64,000 bases of DNA from Verrucomicrobiaceae bacterium UBA7681 (GTDB lineage: Bacteria; Verrucomicrobiota; Verrucomicrobiia; Verrucomicrobiales; Verrucomicrobiaceae): positions 257,935 through 321,934 of the forward strand of contig DLGZ01000048.1 in the NCBI GenBank assembly GCA_002482965.1, given 5' to 3'. Of the stretch, positions 11,072 to 19,843 are shown one piece after another. Made by a program: the position numbers and the translations under genes. The notes under the pieces are model-generated. The model was not told the DNA's origin. It ran no database searches and worked only from the letters and a program-made list of their open reading frames with translations. The stretch's first letter is position 1. The number at the start of each line of letters is the position of its first letter.

Positions 11072-11089
11072 CCAGGCAGTGGGCTGTGT

Positions 11090-11458
11090 TCAAAACTGCC
11101 CGATGTTCAGCAGGACCAAGGTGCAGGCTTCCTCGCAGGCAATTCCCGCTTTTTGCAAAGCATCAGCCAGAGAAGCATTTTCAGCGCCAGGATTGAAAAG
11201 GACCCTGCGCGGCTTCAGTGCGATCAGCTTGTCCTGCAATCCTGATGAGATCGCCGGTCCGACATACATCGTCACTGTATCAACCGGACCCGAGATCAAG
11301 CCTAGATCCGCCACCACGGGGATGCCCTCAATCTCTGCGAGCTTGGGATGCACCGGCACGACTTCATGCCCATGCTTCCGCAGAAGGAGCAGAGCGCGAT
11401 GGCTGTAACGCTCAGGATTGTTGCTGGCTCCGACGATGACGACTCTTTCTTTGTTCAT
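11090..11458 (-). CDS. CoA-binding domain protein (YccU-like)
   Basis: This 122-residue protein is a single Rossmann-fold CoA-binding domain (CoA_binding_2, YccU/YbbT type). The nucleotide-binding opening VVIVGASNNPERYSHRALLLLRKHGHEVVPVHPK and the later PRRVLFNPGAENASLADALQKAGI are typical. Such proteins are common but their physiological role is not settled. The start codon at 11458 overlaps the stop of the upstream two-helix membrane protein by 4 bases, so the two are probably translationally coupled. Confidence 0.88.
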   Translation of the reverse strand: MNKERVVIVGASNNPERYSHRALLLLRKHGHEVVPVHPKLAEIEGIPVVADLGLISGPVDTVTMYVGPAISSGLQDKLIALKPRRVLFNPGAENASLADALQKAGIACEEACTLVLLNIGQF

Positions 11459-11808
11459 GGTTTTTGATCCTCCTCATCCAGATGGAAATGATGCAGGGCA
11501 CGATGCGCCGCCGGTGCGAGCACGATGCCCATGACCGAAATGAAAACCAGCCCGCTGAAGAGGGCATAGAAAGAGGCGAAGACTTTGGCGGCATCTGATG
11601 GCAGATCTCCCATGGGCCCCATGCCGCCCAGAATCATCGAGGCGTTCAACAGGCTGTCGATCCAGCTGAATCTGGCGATGTAATGGTAACCCAGGATGCC
11701 GATGCCGAGCGCCACACTGATGACGATCACCGCTATGGAGGCATACTTGATGACCCGCCGGGCAAACACCCAGCGCGGGGCAAGAGGATCGGAGCGCGAT
11801 TCAAACAT
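11455..11808 (-). CDS. Two-helix membrane protein with channel-like layout
   Basis: This 117-residue protein has a hydrophobic helix at about 20-42, a short re-entrant-looking stretch rich in Gly/Met at 50-68 (LLNASMILGGMGPMGDLP) and a second helix at 74-99, with a His/Asp/Glu-rich C-terminal tail. The order helix, short loop, helix recalls a two-helix ion-channel subunit, but the canonical TVGYG selectivity filter is absent, so a channel function is only a suggestion. It overlaps the CoA-binding gene by 4 bases and is preceded, after 6 bases, by the end of the cytochrome/WD40 gene on the same strand. Confidence 0.75.
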   Translation of the reverse strand: MFESRSDPLAPRWVFARRVIKYASIAVIVISVALGIGILGYHYIARFSWIDSLLNASMILGGMGPMGDLPSDAAKVFASFYALFSGLVFISVMGIVLAPAAHRALHHFHLDEEDQKP

Positions 11809-11814
11809 GGTGTG

Positions 11815-13143
11815 CTACCATCCCGGTGACGCCACGAATTGCAACACTGGCTCGGCCTTTCCGATTTCGTTGATGCGCACCCTGCCGTCATGACAGCCGG
11901 TGATGATCCGCGTGGTTTTGTCGATGCGCTTCAGCAAGAGGACGTTCACGCGGTCTTCGTAGCGGGTGATCTTGTCTTTGGCCCTGCGGCTTTTCACGTC
12001 CACGGATACAACCGCGCCATTACCCAGAGCAGCCAGGGGTGTTTCGGCATCGAGGAAACCCAGGGCCAGAACCTCGGTGCGGCCGTTTGGTTTGAGCGTG
12101 GCATCTTTTTTGCCATCGCCATTGCGATCCCAGCCGCGGATCTCGCCCTCCACATCGCCGCTGAGGGTTTCTTTGCTGTCCAGGGAGAAGGCGACACTGA
12201 GCACCGCGCAATCATGGGCTGTAAAGGTGGCCTCGATTTCTCCCTTCACGGCGTCAATGCGCTTGGCGGTGCGATCTCGGCTGGCGGTGGCGATGTGCTG
12301 GCTGTCGGGAGAGAATGCCATGCCCATGATCCAGTCTGCATGCGGCTCGATTTGCCATTTCAGTTTGCCGGAGGGGAGTTCAAAACAGCGCACCTGATTG
12401 TCAGCGCCGCCACAGGCCAGCAGCTTGCCATCGGGACTGGCCACCATGGCGAGCACGCAGTCCCGCGCGCTGACCAGACGTTTGCGTTCGGTCGGCTTCG
12501 TGGGATTCACCAGCCACACTTCGCCCGAGCGCCCGGGGACGCCGCCTGCGACGGCGAGCTGCGACTCGGAGATCCAGGCCAGCGCGAGAATGCGTTCGGG
12601 CATGCCACCGATGCGAGCCTGGAGTTTCCCTGTTGTTATATCCCAGAGGGTTGTTTCAAAATAACCGCTGCATGCCAGCGTGCTGCCAGCGGGATTCAGG
12701 GCCAGGGCGGTGACTGGCAGCGGGCGCGGATACTTCTCGGGGGCCTGGACTTTTTCCTTTTCGGGAACGATGGCGCGGAGGGCGGCCTTTTTGTCCGCCA
12801 GGTCAAGTTTTGCACCGCTCGCGATCCACTCATGGATCAGCTTCATTTCCTTTTCGGGCAGTGCATCGGCCTTCTTGGGCATGCGGTCGTCTTCCTCATG
12901 CGTGGCGATGAGTCGATACAGCTCGCTCTCACCCGGCTTGCCCGCCAGCACCGGCGCAATCTCGCTGTCGCCGGGCTTGAGCATAAGTTCGACGGTGTCC
13001 AGGCGGTAGCTTCCCTTAGCCTTGCCCGAGCGATGGCACTCGACGCACTGGTCGATCAAAATCGGTGCGATCTGCCTGGAGAACGAAATCTCGGCAGCAG
13101 GAGCAAGGGCTGTCAGGGCAAGAAAAAGCAGCGGGCGAAGCAT
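11815..13143 (-). CDS. Exported cytochrome c / WD40-repeat protein
   Basis: This 442-residue exported protein joins a planctomycete-type cytochrome c domain to a WD40 beta-propeller. I use the ATG at 13143, which starts a signal peptide (MLRPLLFLALTALAPAA); a longer reading to 13218 adds a leader with no signal features. The haem motif CVECH is at 33-37, with the family sequence SFSRQIAPILIDQC before it and RMPKKADALPEKEMKLIHEWI after it. Residues about 140-440 hold repeated propeller blades such as HADWIMGMAFSPDSQHIATA and HDCAVLSVAFSLDS. It is divergent from the creatininase gene, with 77 bases between the starts, a likely shared promoter region. Confidence 0.92.
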   Translation of the reverse strand: MLRPLLFLALTALAPAAEISFSRQIAPILIDQCVECHRSGKAKGSYRLDTVELMLKPGDSEIAPVLAGKPGESELYRLIATHEEDDRMPKKADALPEKEMKLIHEWIASGAKLDLADKKAALRAIVPEKEKVQAPEKYPRPLPVTALALNPAGSTLACSGYFETTLWDITTGKLQARIGGMPERILALAWISESQLAVAGGVPGRSGEVWLVNPTKPTERKRLVSARDCVLAMVASPDGKLLACGGADNQVRCFELPSGKLKWQIEPHADWIMGMAFSPDSQHIATASRDRTAKRIDAVKGEIEATFTAHDCAVLSVAFSLDSKETLSGDVEGEIRGWDRNGDGKKDATLKPNGRTEVLALGFLDAETPLAALGNGAVVSVDVKSRRAKDKITRYEDRVNVLLLKRIDKTTRIITGCHDGRVRINEIGKAEPVLQFVASPGW

Positions 13144-13220
13144 GGGGCGTAAAGAAACGTGACCTTGTGGCCGAGTTTGTCGGACGTTGCATCCACCGTT
13201 TGCCTCTTTTACATGCACGC

Positions 13221-13997
13221 ATGAGCCCGAGACCCTGGATCATTGCCGAAACGAACTGGAAACACGTCAAAGCCACGCGCTATGAGGCGGCGGTACTGCC
13301 ATGGGGGGCAACGGAGGCGCACAACTGGCACCTGCCCTACGCGACTGATTCGCTGCAGAACGATGCCATCTCCGCCGAGGCGGGCCGCATTGCGTGGGAG
13401 GCGGGAGCCAAGGTGGCCATCCTGCCGAACATGCCTTTCGGCGTACAGACGGGGCAGCTTGATGTGCCGTTCTGCATCAACATGAATCCGACCACGCAGA
13501 TGATGGTGCTCGAAGACGTCATCAGCAGTTTGGAAGGCGTGGGTGTGATGAAGTTCGTGATCCTCAACGGGCATGGTGGCAATGACTTCCGGCAGATGCT
13601 GCGGGAGCTTCAGGCGAAGCACCCGAAGATGTTTCTTTCCACTGTCTCGTGGTTCAATGCGGTGAAGGGTGATGACATCTTCAACATCGTGGGTGATCAC
13701 GCCGACGAACGCGAGACCAGTCTCATGATGCACTTCCATCCCGATCTGGTGCTGCCGAAAGACGAATGGGGCCCCGGCACTGACAACCGGTGGAAGCTGA
13801 AGGCTATCAACGAAAAATGGGCTTGGGCTCAGCGTGCCTGGAGCAAGGCGACGAATGACACCGGCTCGGGTGATCCGCAGCACAGCACCGCCGAGAAAGG
13901 CCGACGCTACTTTGAGGCGCTGGGCGCCAAGATCGCGACGTATCTGATCGAACTCGCCGCCGCGGACATCAGCGATCTCTACGAGAAATCGAAATGA
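13221..13997 (+). CDS. Creatininase family amidohydrolase
   Basis: This 258-residue protein belongs to the creatininase family (metal-dependent cyclic amide hydrolases, including creatinine amidohydrolase and MftE-like peptidases). The start at 13221 gives MSPRPWIIAETNW. Family metal-site motifs are visible: LPWGATEAHNWHLPYATD, NGHGGND, and DHADERETSLMMHF. The substrate cannot be assigned. Its stop overlaps the first permease gene by 4 bases (ATGA), so it is coupled to a peptide-type ABC transporter. That suggests it acts on an imported amide or peptide, or on an intracellular product of one. Confidence 0.9.
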   Translation: MSPRPWIIAETNWKHVKATRYEAAVLPWGATEAHNWHLPYATDSLQNDAISAEAGRIAWEAGAKVAILPNMPFGVQTGQLDVPFCINMNPTTQMMVLEDVISSLEGVGVMKFVILNGHGGNDFRQMLRELQAKHPKMFLSTVSWFNAVKGDDIFNIVGDHADERETSLMMHFHPDLVLPKDEWGPGTDNRWKLKAINEKWAWAQRAWSKATNDTGSGDPQHSTAEKGRRYFEALGAKIATYLIELAAADISDLYEKSK

Positions 13998-14914
13998 TTC
14001 GCTTCATTGTCAGCCGCATTGTGCAGGGGATCATCGTGATCTTCGCGGTGATATGCATTACCTTTGGGCTGTCGAAAATGGTACCTGGCGGTGCGGTGCG
14101 GAATGAGCGCTTCATCACCGAGGAGGCCCGGAAGGCGCAGGATGAGTACTACGGACTGAACAAACCGTGGATCGTGCAGCTTGGACTGCAGCTCAAACAC
14201 TATGCCACGCTCGACCTGCCGGAGTCGTACCACTATAAGGGCCGTGGTGTCGATGAGATCATCGCCTCGGGATTTCCCGTCTCAGCGACGGTGGGTGGTG
14301 CGGCGCTGCTGATTGCGCTGGCCATCGGCGTGCCGCTGGGAGCCTACGCTGCGCTGCGGCCCAACACGCTCGAAGATCGCACGAGCACTGTGGCGGCCAC
14401 TCTTGGCATTTGCACGCCGAGCATGGTGCTTGGGCCGCTGATTGCGTTGCTGTTCGGTCTGAAGCTGCGCTGGTTTAATGCCTCGGGCTGGTTTGATGCA
14501 TCGGACTGGGTGCTTCCGGCGCTCACGCTGGGAATCATCTACAGCGCCTACATTGCACGGCTCACGCGCGGGAGCCTGCGCGAGACGCTTGCGCAGGAAT
14601 TCATCCGCACCGCACGCGCGAAAGGTGCGAGTGAAAGTTCGGTCGTCTTTCTTCACGCGATGAAGCTTGCCAGCCTGCCGGTGCTTAATTTTCTCGGCCC
14701 TGCGGCTGCGGGACTGCTCACGGGTTCGTTCATTGTTGAAACCGTTTTCCAACTGCCGGGCCTCGGTCAATTTTTCATCTCCGCAGCCACGAACGGTGAT
14801 CATCAGCTCACGATTGCTATCTCCGTTTTTTACGCCGCCCTCATCGTCAGCTTCAATCTGCTGGTGGACATCCTGCAGGCCGCGCTCAACCCACGCATCC
14901 GACTCCAGGCATGA
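13994..14914 (+). CDS. ABC transporter permease, DppB/OppB type
   Basis: This 306-residue inner-membrane permease is the first of a pair for a peptide/nickel-type ABC importer. The opening MIRFIVSRIVQGIIVIFAVI is the usual first helix of DppB/OppB proteins. A periplasmic stretch follows, then five further helices, and the cytoplasmic EAA-type loop lies in RARGSLRETLAQEFIRTARAKG-like sequence around residues 190-220. It overlaps both neighbours by 4 bases. No ATPase (OppD/OppF) is encoded in this stretch, so the transporter must borrow one from elsewhere. Confidence 0.93.
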   Translation: MIRFIVSRIVQGIIVIFAVICITFGLSKMVPGGAVRNERFITEEARKAQDEYYGLNKPWIVQLGLQLKHYATLDLPESYHYKGRGVDEIIASGFPVSATVGGAALLIALAIGVPLGAYAALRPNTLEDRTSTVAATLGICTPSMVLGPLIALLFGLKLRWFNASGWFDASDWVLPALTLGIIYSAYIARLTRGSLRETLAQEFIRTARAKGASESSVVFLHAMKLASLPVLNFLGPAAAGLLTGSFIVETVFQLPGLGQFFISAATNGDHQLTIAISVFYAALIVSFNLLVDILQAALNPRIRLQA

Positions 14915-15780
14915 GCAGCAACACCGGGCTAAGTCTTTCTCCGATGCGTGCCGCATGGCAGCGGCTGATGCGGCAGCGCATGAACGCGTGGGCGCTGTGG
15001 TTTCTCGTCGTACTCGTGCTGCTATGCGGCGCTGGCCCGGAACTCTCTCCGTACGATCAGTCGCAGCAGGACCTCGAACTTAAGGCCACGAATCCCAGCA
15101 CTGCGCACTGGCTGGGCACGGACCCGCTGGGACGTGACATGCTGACGCGCATCCTACACGGAGGGCGTGTGTCCTTGGAGGTCGGATTGCTCGCCACGGC
15201 GGTCGCGTCGATCATTGGTGTGCTTTATGGCATGACCGCCGGCCTCGCCGGTGGCCGCATGGATGCGGCGATGATGCGCATCGTGGACATCCTCTATGCG
15301 TTTCCCTTCATCAACTTCGTCATCCTGCTCATGGCCATCGTCGGGCGTGAGTTCTGGCTCATCTTTGTGGCTATTGGTGCGGTGGAGTGGCTGACGATGG
15401 CGCGAGTAGTACGCGGGCAGGTGCTGGCGCTGAAGAATCTTGAGTTCATCATTGCGGCGCGGGCCTGCGGTGCGGGCTTCTGGCACATCGTCTGGAAACA
15501 CCTGCTGCCGAATGTGATGGGACCGGTCATTATTTATGCCAGTCTCACGGTGCCGGGCGTCATGCTGCTGGAGGCGGCACTGAGTTTTCTCGGGCTCGGC
15601 ATTCAACCGCCGGATGCGAGCTGGGGCGTGCTGATCCAGGAAGGGGCTAAGGCCGTGGAGAGCTATCCCTGGCTGCTGATTTACCCCGGCATCTTTTTTT
15701 CCACCACGCTGCTCGCGCTCAATCTGCTGGGGGATGGTCTGCGTGATGCGTTCGATCCGAAGTCGATGTCACAGCAATAA
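14911..15780 (+). CDS. ABC transporter permease, DppC/OppC type
   Basis: This 289-residue protein is the second permease of the peptide-type importer. It has the DppC/OppC hallmarks: an N-terminal helix after a short cytoplasmic tail, HWLGTDPLGRDMLTRILHGGRVSL at about residues 68-90, and the EAA loop at ARVVRGQVLALKNLEFIIAARACGA. The ATGA overlap with the preceding permease indicates coupled translation. Transcription may continue to the small secreted protein and the binding protein, but the 78-base gap with AT-rich sequence before the next gene also allows a separate promoter. Confidence 0.93.
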   Translation: MSSNTGLSLSPMRAAWQRLMRQRMNAWALWFLVVLVLLCGAGPELSPYDQSQQDLELKATNPSTAHWLGTDPLGRDMLTRILHGGRVSLEVGLLATAVASIIGVLYGMTAGLAGGRMDAAMMRIVDILYAFPFINFVILLMAIVGREFWLIFVAIGAVEWLTMARVVRGQVLALKNLEFIIAARACGAGFWHIVWKHLLPNVMGPVIIYASLTVPGVMLLEAALSFLGLGIQPPDASWGVLIQEGAKAVESYPWLLIYPGIFFSTTLLALNLLGDGLRDAFDPKSMSQQ

Positions 15781-15858
15781 GTGAAAAATATTTTCGTGCG
15801 GGCTGAATAGTCTCGAAGCAGGCACGTCAGAGAGTGCGGATACCAATTCCACACACTC

Positions 15859-16203
15859 ATGAAAACACTCTTCTCCGTCCTCGCTGCAGCCGCTGTTCTT
15901 GGTTTTGCAGCTCCCTCCAATGCCAAGGCCGAATGCCAGGGTCAAACCCGTGTCGTAGGCTACACTTCCTGCGGCACCCCCATCGTCGCCGTTTACCAGA
16001 TCGTCGGTTACGACGGCTACGGACGTCCGATCGGGCAGTGGGTAACGCATGGGGCGCAGGGTGGCTACGGGTATGGTGCGGTGCAGCGCCCTGTCGTTGT
16101 TCGGCCTAGCATCAGTTTCGGCTTTGGTGGTTTCAACTCCGGCTGCAATACCGGTCATGGCTACCAGCACGGCTCCAGCCATCATCGTGGTTTCCGCAGG
16201 TAG
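15859..16203 (+). CDS. Small secreted Gly/Tyr/His-rich protein
   Basis: This 114-residue protein has a clear signal peptide (MKTLFSVLAAAAVLGFAAPSNAKA), leaving about 90 mature residues rich in Gly, Tyr, Val and His, with four cysteines in the mature part. The segment YQIVGYDGYGRPIGQWVTHG is a repetitive Tyr/Gly pattern. Small secreted proteins of this sort are common in Verrucomicrobia and usually unnamed; I cannot assign a function. It lies between the permeases and the peptide-binding protein and is followed by its own strong terminator, so it is probably a separate, abundantly expressed unit. Confidence 0.8.
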   Translation: MKTLFSVLAAAAVLGFAAPSNAKAECQGQTRVVGYTSCGTPIVAVYQIVGYDGYGRPIGQWVTHGAQGGYGYGAVQRPVVVRPSISFGFGGFNSGCNTGHGYQHGSSHHRGFRR

Positions 16204-16236
16204 TAGCGCGGAAAACTGACTGATAGCTGCCCGACG

Positions 16237-16270
16237 CGGCCTCGCCTGTAAATGGCGAGGCCGTTTTGTT
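16237..16270 (+). terminator. Rho-independent terminator after small secreted protein
   Basis: A perfect 10-bp GC-rich stem (16237-16246 with 16254-16263, arms CGGCCTCGCC and GGCGAGGCCG) has a 7-base loop and is followed by TTTTGTT. It lies 34 bases after the small secreted protein's stop and before the binding-protein gene. Confidence 0.85.
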
Positions 16271-16315
16271 GATGCCTTCGTTGCAAGAATGACGTGCATC
16301 GTGTCATGTTTGCGC

Positions 16316-17944
16316 ATGCGCTGGATTTTTCGTATCCTCTTTCTCGCCGCCTGTCTCGGCGGCATCGCGTGGTTTCATCACGTACGCACGCACCGGCCTA
16401 CACGTGTCGAGGAGGCCAATCGTGCTGGCATTCTTCTGGCCGGCAACGGCAGCGAACCTGCCACACTGGATCCTCATCTCGCCAGCGGTCAGCCGGAGCA
16501 TATGATCTTCCATGCGCTCTTCGAAGGCCTCATCGCCCCAGCGCCTGAAAATCCTGATGGTGATGCGCCAGGAGCCGCCGCCTCGTGGACCTCCGACCGC
16601 TTCACCGTCTGGACCTTCAAACTCCAGCCACAGGGCAAATGGAGCGATGGCACAGCGCTGACGGCCGCTGATTTTGTTTACTCTTACCAGCGCATTTTGA
16701 CGGCTCAGCTCGGCGCTGATTACGCGAGCATGCTTTACCCCATGCTCAACGCCGAGGAGTTCCATACCGGCAAGATCAAGGACTTCTCCCAAGTGGGCGT
16801 GAAGGCCATCGATCCGCTCACACTGCAGATCACGCTGAAAGGACCCGCTCCCTATCTGCCCAGCATGCTCAAGCACTACGCGTGGTTTCCCCTGCCGAAG
16901 CAGGCCATCGAAAAATTTGGCAAGATGACCGACCGCAACACGCGCTGGACCCGACCTGCGAACATGGTGTGCAACGGCCCCTTCAAACTCAAGAGCTGGC
17001 AGGTCAATCAAGCTCTCGAAGTCGAACGGAACCCGAACTACTGGGACGCGGCCACGGTCAAGCTCAACGGCATCATCTTCCTCCCGATCTCCAGCGACAC
17101 CACGGAGGAACTCGCCTTCCATGACGGCCAGCTTCATGTGACACTGACAATGCCGCTGTCCAAGATCCCGGCCTACAGCGAGAGCAAGTCGCCTTATTAT
17201 CACAATGACCCGCTGCTCAGCGTTTACATATACCGCTGCAACACCAAGAAAAAGCCTTTCGACAATCCGCTGGTGCGGCGTGCCCTCGCTTTGGCGATCG
17301 ACCGCGAAAGCATCACGCGGAACATTCTCCGTGCCGGACAGCAGCCTGCCACAGGCCTCACCCCGCCAGGTTGCAACGCTGACTACCATGTTCCGAATAT
17401 CATGCGCTTCGACCCCGCCGAGGCGAGGCGGCTGCTGGCCGAGGCTGGCTTCCCAGATGGCAAAGGGTTTCCCCCGTTCGACATCCTCATCAACACGAGC
17501 GAGTCCCATCGTTCGCTCGCGCAAGCCGTGCAGGCCATGTGGAAGGAGCATCTCCACATTCCGGCTGGCGTTTTAAACCAGGACTGGGGTGTGTATCTCG
17601 AATCTCAGCGCAAGTTTGATTATCAAATCGCCCGCTTTGGCTGGGTGGGTGACTATCTCGACCCCTCCACCTTTCTCGCGATCTGGCAGACCGGCGACGG
17701 CAACAACAACACTGGCTGGGGCAACCAGCGCTACGATGAACTCATCCATCAAAGCTTCCAAGAAGGTGATGTCTCCAAACGACTGCAACTCCTAAGTGAG
17801 GCCGAAACCATTCTGCTCAATGAGGCCCCCATGCTGCCGGTGTATTGGTACACGCATTCGTATCTGATGCGCACGGAGGTCAAAGGACTGCTGCCATCCC
17901 TCCTCGAACATCGCTGCTACAAGGCGGTGGAGTTGAAGCCGTGA
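16316..17944 (+). CDS. Peptide-type ABC substrate-binding protein (SBP_bac_5)
   Basis: This is an extracytoplasmic solute-binding protein of the oligopeptide/dipeptide/nickel family (OppA/DppA type), about 542 residues from the ATG at 16316; an ATG at 16289 is also possible. The N terminus (MRWIFRILFLAACLGGIAWF) is a hydrophobic helix that contains an L-A-A-C sequence resembling a lipobox, but hydrophobic residues continue after the Cys, so it could be an uncleaved anchor instead. Family features include LLAGNGSEPATLDPHLASG, KWSDGTALTAADFVYSYQRI and RRALALAIDRESI. It is the partner expected for the two permeases upstream. Confidence 0.92.
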   Translation: MRWIFRILFLAACLGGIAWFHHVRTHRPTRVEEANRAGILLAGNGSEPATLDPHLASGQPEHMIFHALFEGLIAPAPENPDGDAPGAAASWTSDRFTVWTFKLQPQGKWSDGTALTAADFVYSYQRILTAQLGADYASMLYPMLNAEEFHTGKIKDFSQVGVKAIDPLTLQITLKGPAPYLPSMLKHYAWFPLPKQAIEKFGKMTDRNTRWTRPANMVCNGPFKLKSWQVNQALEVERNPNYWDAATVKLNGIIFLPISSDTTEELAFHDGQLHVTLTMPLSKIPAYSESKSPYYHNDPLLSVYIYRCNTKKKPFDNPLVRRALALAIDRESITRNILRAGQQPATGLTPPGCNADYHVPNIMRFDPAEARRLLAEAGFPDGKGFPPFDILINTSESHRSLAQAVQAMWKEHLHIPAGVLNQDWGVYLESQRKFDYQIARFGWVGDYLDPSTFLAIWQTGDGNNNTGWGNQRYDELIHQSFQEGDVSKRLQLLSEAETILLNEAPMLPVYWYTHSYLMRTEVKGLLPSLLEHRCYKAVELKP

Positions 17945-17948
17945 ACGG

Positions 17949-17993
17949 AAAACAAGAAGGGCGCAGGAAAATTTCCTGCGCCCTTCTTGTTTT
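17949..17993. terminator. Strong bidirectional terminator between converging genes
   Basis: A perfect 22-bp inverted repeat (17949-17970 with 17972-17993) around a single central A has a run of A on one side and T on the other. It can therefore terminate both the binding-protein gene (plus) and the heparinase-like gene (minus), whose stops lie 4 and 17 bases away. Confidence 0.9.
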
Positions 17994-18010
17994 GAAAGCT
18001 CTCGCTCGAA

Positions 18011-19843
18011 TCAATCCGACTTGCGCCAGATCGTTGTCAGCGTGCCGCGAAAGGTGATCTTCACCGCCTGCGTGGTCACCAGTTCACGAAAGTGTGGCGA
18101 AGCCTCGCGCTCCACGATTTCCCAATGCTCGATGCTGTCACCGTTCAGCGTTGCATGCACTGGAATGGAATTTGCATGAAGGCAGACGAAGCCGTTTTTG
18201 CGCTCCTGCTCGATGCGCCAGCCTGGAGCCAGCTGCCACGTCACGACATGAGATGTTTCAGAGCCGACATCGTCGCAGATCTCAACCTGGTCCTGCATCA
18301 CATGCACGGCACGTTTTGTCCGGCATCCGTCACTGCCAAAGCTCATCACGCAGATGTCTGCGCTGATTTCGAGCCTGGGTTTGTCATGATGTTTCGACCA
18401 CAAGAACGCGCCCATGCGGCGGGGAGTCGAACGACCGGTGACCGGAACGGCTCCATTGTGTGCTTCCCATGACGCCAATTTCTCCCGCAGCATAGGGTTG
18501 CTATAATAAGCACCCGTTCCTGGATCAATGACGAGCGCGAGCTGCTCAAACCACAGTGACACATGCAGTGCATCGAGGTGACCATGCGCCGCCATGCTAC
18601 CCAACCCAAGGGGTGAGGCATCTGCCCGCACGGTCCAGCGTGCGTCACGCCAGACCGCCTGTCCGCTTTGCTCATGCGTGAGCCACTTGCTACGCATCGC
18701 CGCTTTCACACCCTTGGGTGGTTCGCCAAGCCAGAAACGCAGCACTGCGCCATCAGCCCTGTTCAACAACCAGCCGCGAAATTCCACTGCTGCGTTCATG
18801 CGTTTCAAAGGAAGTGGGAGCACCTGAGCATCATCGGAGTCACCGAAATCCCAGCAATCGGGTGCTTCCACCACATCCACGAAGTACTGTGCCGCCTGGG
18901 TTAATCGCCCCTGTACTTCTGGCTTGAAGCCGCCAGAAGCCGCACCTGCGTGCCTGCACATTTCCCAGGCGAACAGGTGGTAATGCAAAGCCTGCTCCTT
19001 GTTGCCTCCATCGGTGGCGAACTGCTGCAAAATCTCTCGCTCAAGCAACTGCAATACATGAGGCACTGGATGAATTATTCGTGCGAGCGATGGCCAGCGG
19101 GCGATGGCCATCACCAGAGCGCTCAATTCGCCGATTAGGTGATTGTTTGCTGAGGAACCGAACGAACGGCGGCGCCAGATCCACCACGCATGCGCGGGAA
19201 CGATGCGTGCGGTGAGTTCATCCTGCCTGCGGGCGAGCTCGGGATCATTGCAGCCACGTACCAGTGCATCGAACCAGCAGAAGTTCATCAGCCGCAGCCC
19301 TGCCTCCAGCGGACTAGTCCAATTGATGCCCTGTCCTAGCGGGTTGCGATCACACCAGTCTTCCAGCCAGAGCTGTGAAACGCGAATCGCGTGCACATCG
19401 CCATTCAGGGCGCTGTGCATCGCCATGCGCGTCATTTCGCTCCAGCGATTGATCTCCCAGATGGCCCGCGCATCCGCATCGTGCTGCAGGTGGCGATGAT
19501 CCAGCTTTCGTGCGGGGATGTCGGGATCAATGACGACACCCAGTGTCGCATCGCGGTGCCAGCATGGCGGTGCACCCACCTCGACACACTTCCAGCCGAA
19601 TAGATCCCACTCGCCACGCATCAGCCTTTCAGCGTCCACGGCCAGTTGCTTGCGCAACTCGGGTGGCACACGGTCGCGCCATGGCAGCTTTGGGACCTCC
19701 GTGAAGGAACCATCCCATGGTCTGCAGGAGATGCGCCTGAGCTTCGCGATCTCGTTTCGCCGTCCCAGGCGCTCTGTCACGCGATGAGCGATCTCACTCA
19801 GGCTCATCGCGCGCAAACGCTGCATGTACCAGCCGAGGCTCAT
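18011..19843 (-). CDS. Heparinase II/III family protein
   Basis: This 610-residue protein matches the heparinase II/III-like architecture: an N-terminal alpha/alpha barrel-type domain (MSLSEIAHRVTERLGRR, WEINRWSEM, RRRSFGSSANNHLIGELSAL) and a C-terminal beta-sandwich domain (about 370-600) with AHGHLDALHVSLWFE and DPGTGAYY. Such proteins in capsule and exopolysaccharide loci are often polysaccharide lyases or tailoring enzymes and are not necessarily active on heparin. No signal peptide is evident. Its start overlaps the stop of the fused oxidoreductase by 4 bases, so it is the last gene of the polysaccharide operon. Confidence 0.88.
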   Translation of the reverse strand: MSLGWYMQRLRAMSLSEIAHRVTERLGRRNEIAKLRRISCRPWDGSFTEVPKLPWRDRVPPELRKQLAVDAERLMRGEWDLFGWKCVEVGAPPCWHRDATLGVVIDPDIPARKLDHRHLQHDADARAIWEINRWSEMTRMAMHSALNGDVHAIRVSQLWLEDWCDRNPLGQGINWTSPLEAGLRLMNFCWFDALVRGCNDPELARRQDELTARIVPAHAWWIWRRRSFGSSANNHLIGELSALVMAIARWPSLARIIHPVPHVLQLLEREILQQFATDGGNKEQALHYHLFAWEMCRHAGAASGGFKPEVQGRLTQAAQYFVDVVEAPDCWDFGDSDDAQVLPLPLKRMNAAVEFRGWLLNRADGAVLRFWLGEPPKGVKAAMRSKWLTHEQSGQAVWRDARWTVRADASPLGLGSMAAHGHLDALHVSLWFEQLALVIDPGTGAYYSNPMLREKLASWEAHNGAVPVTGRSTPRRMGAFLWSKHHDKPRLEISADICVMSFGSDGCRTKRAVHVMQDQVEICDDVGSETSHVVTWQLAPGWRIEQERKNGFVCLHANSIPVHATLNGDSIEHWEIVEREASPHFRELVTTQAVKITFRGTLTTIWRKSD

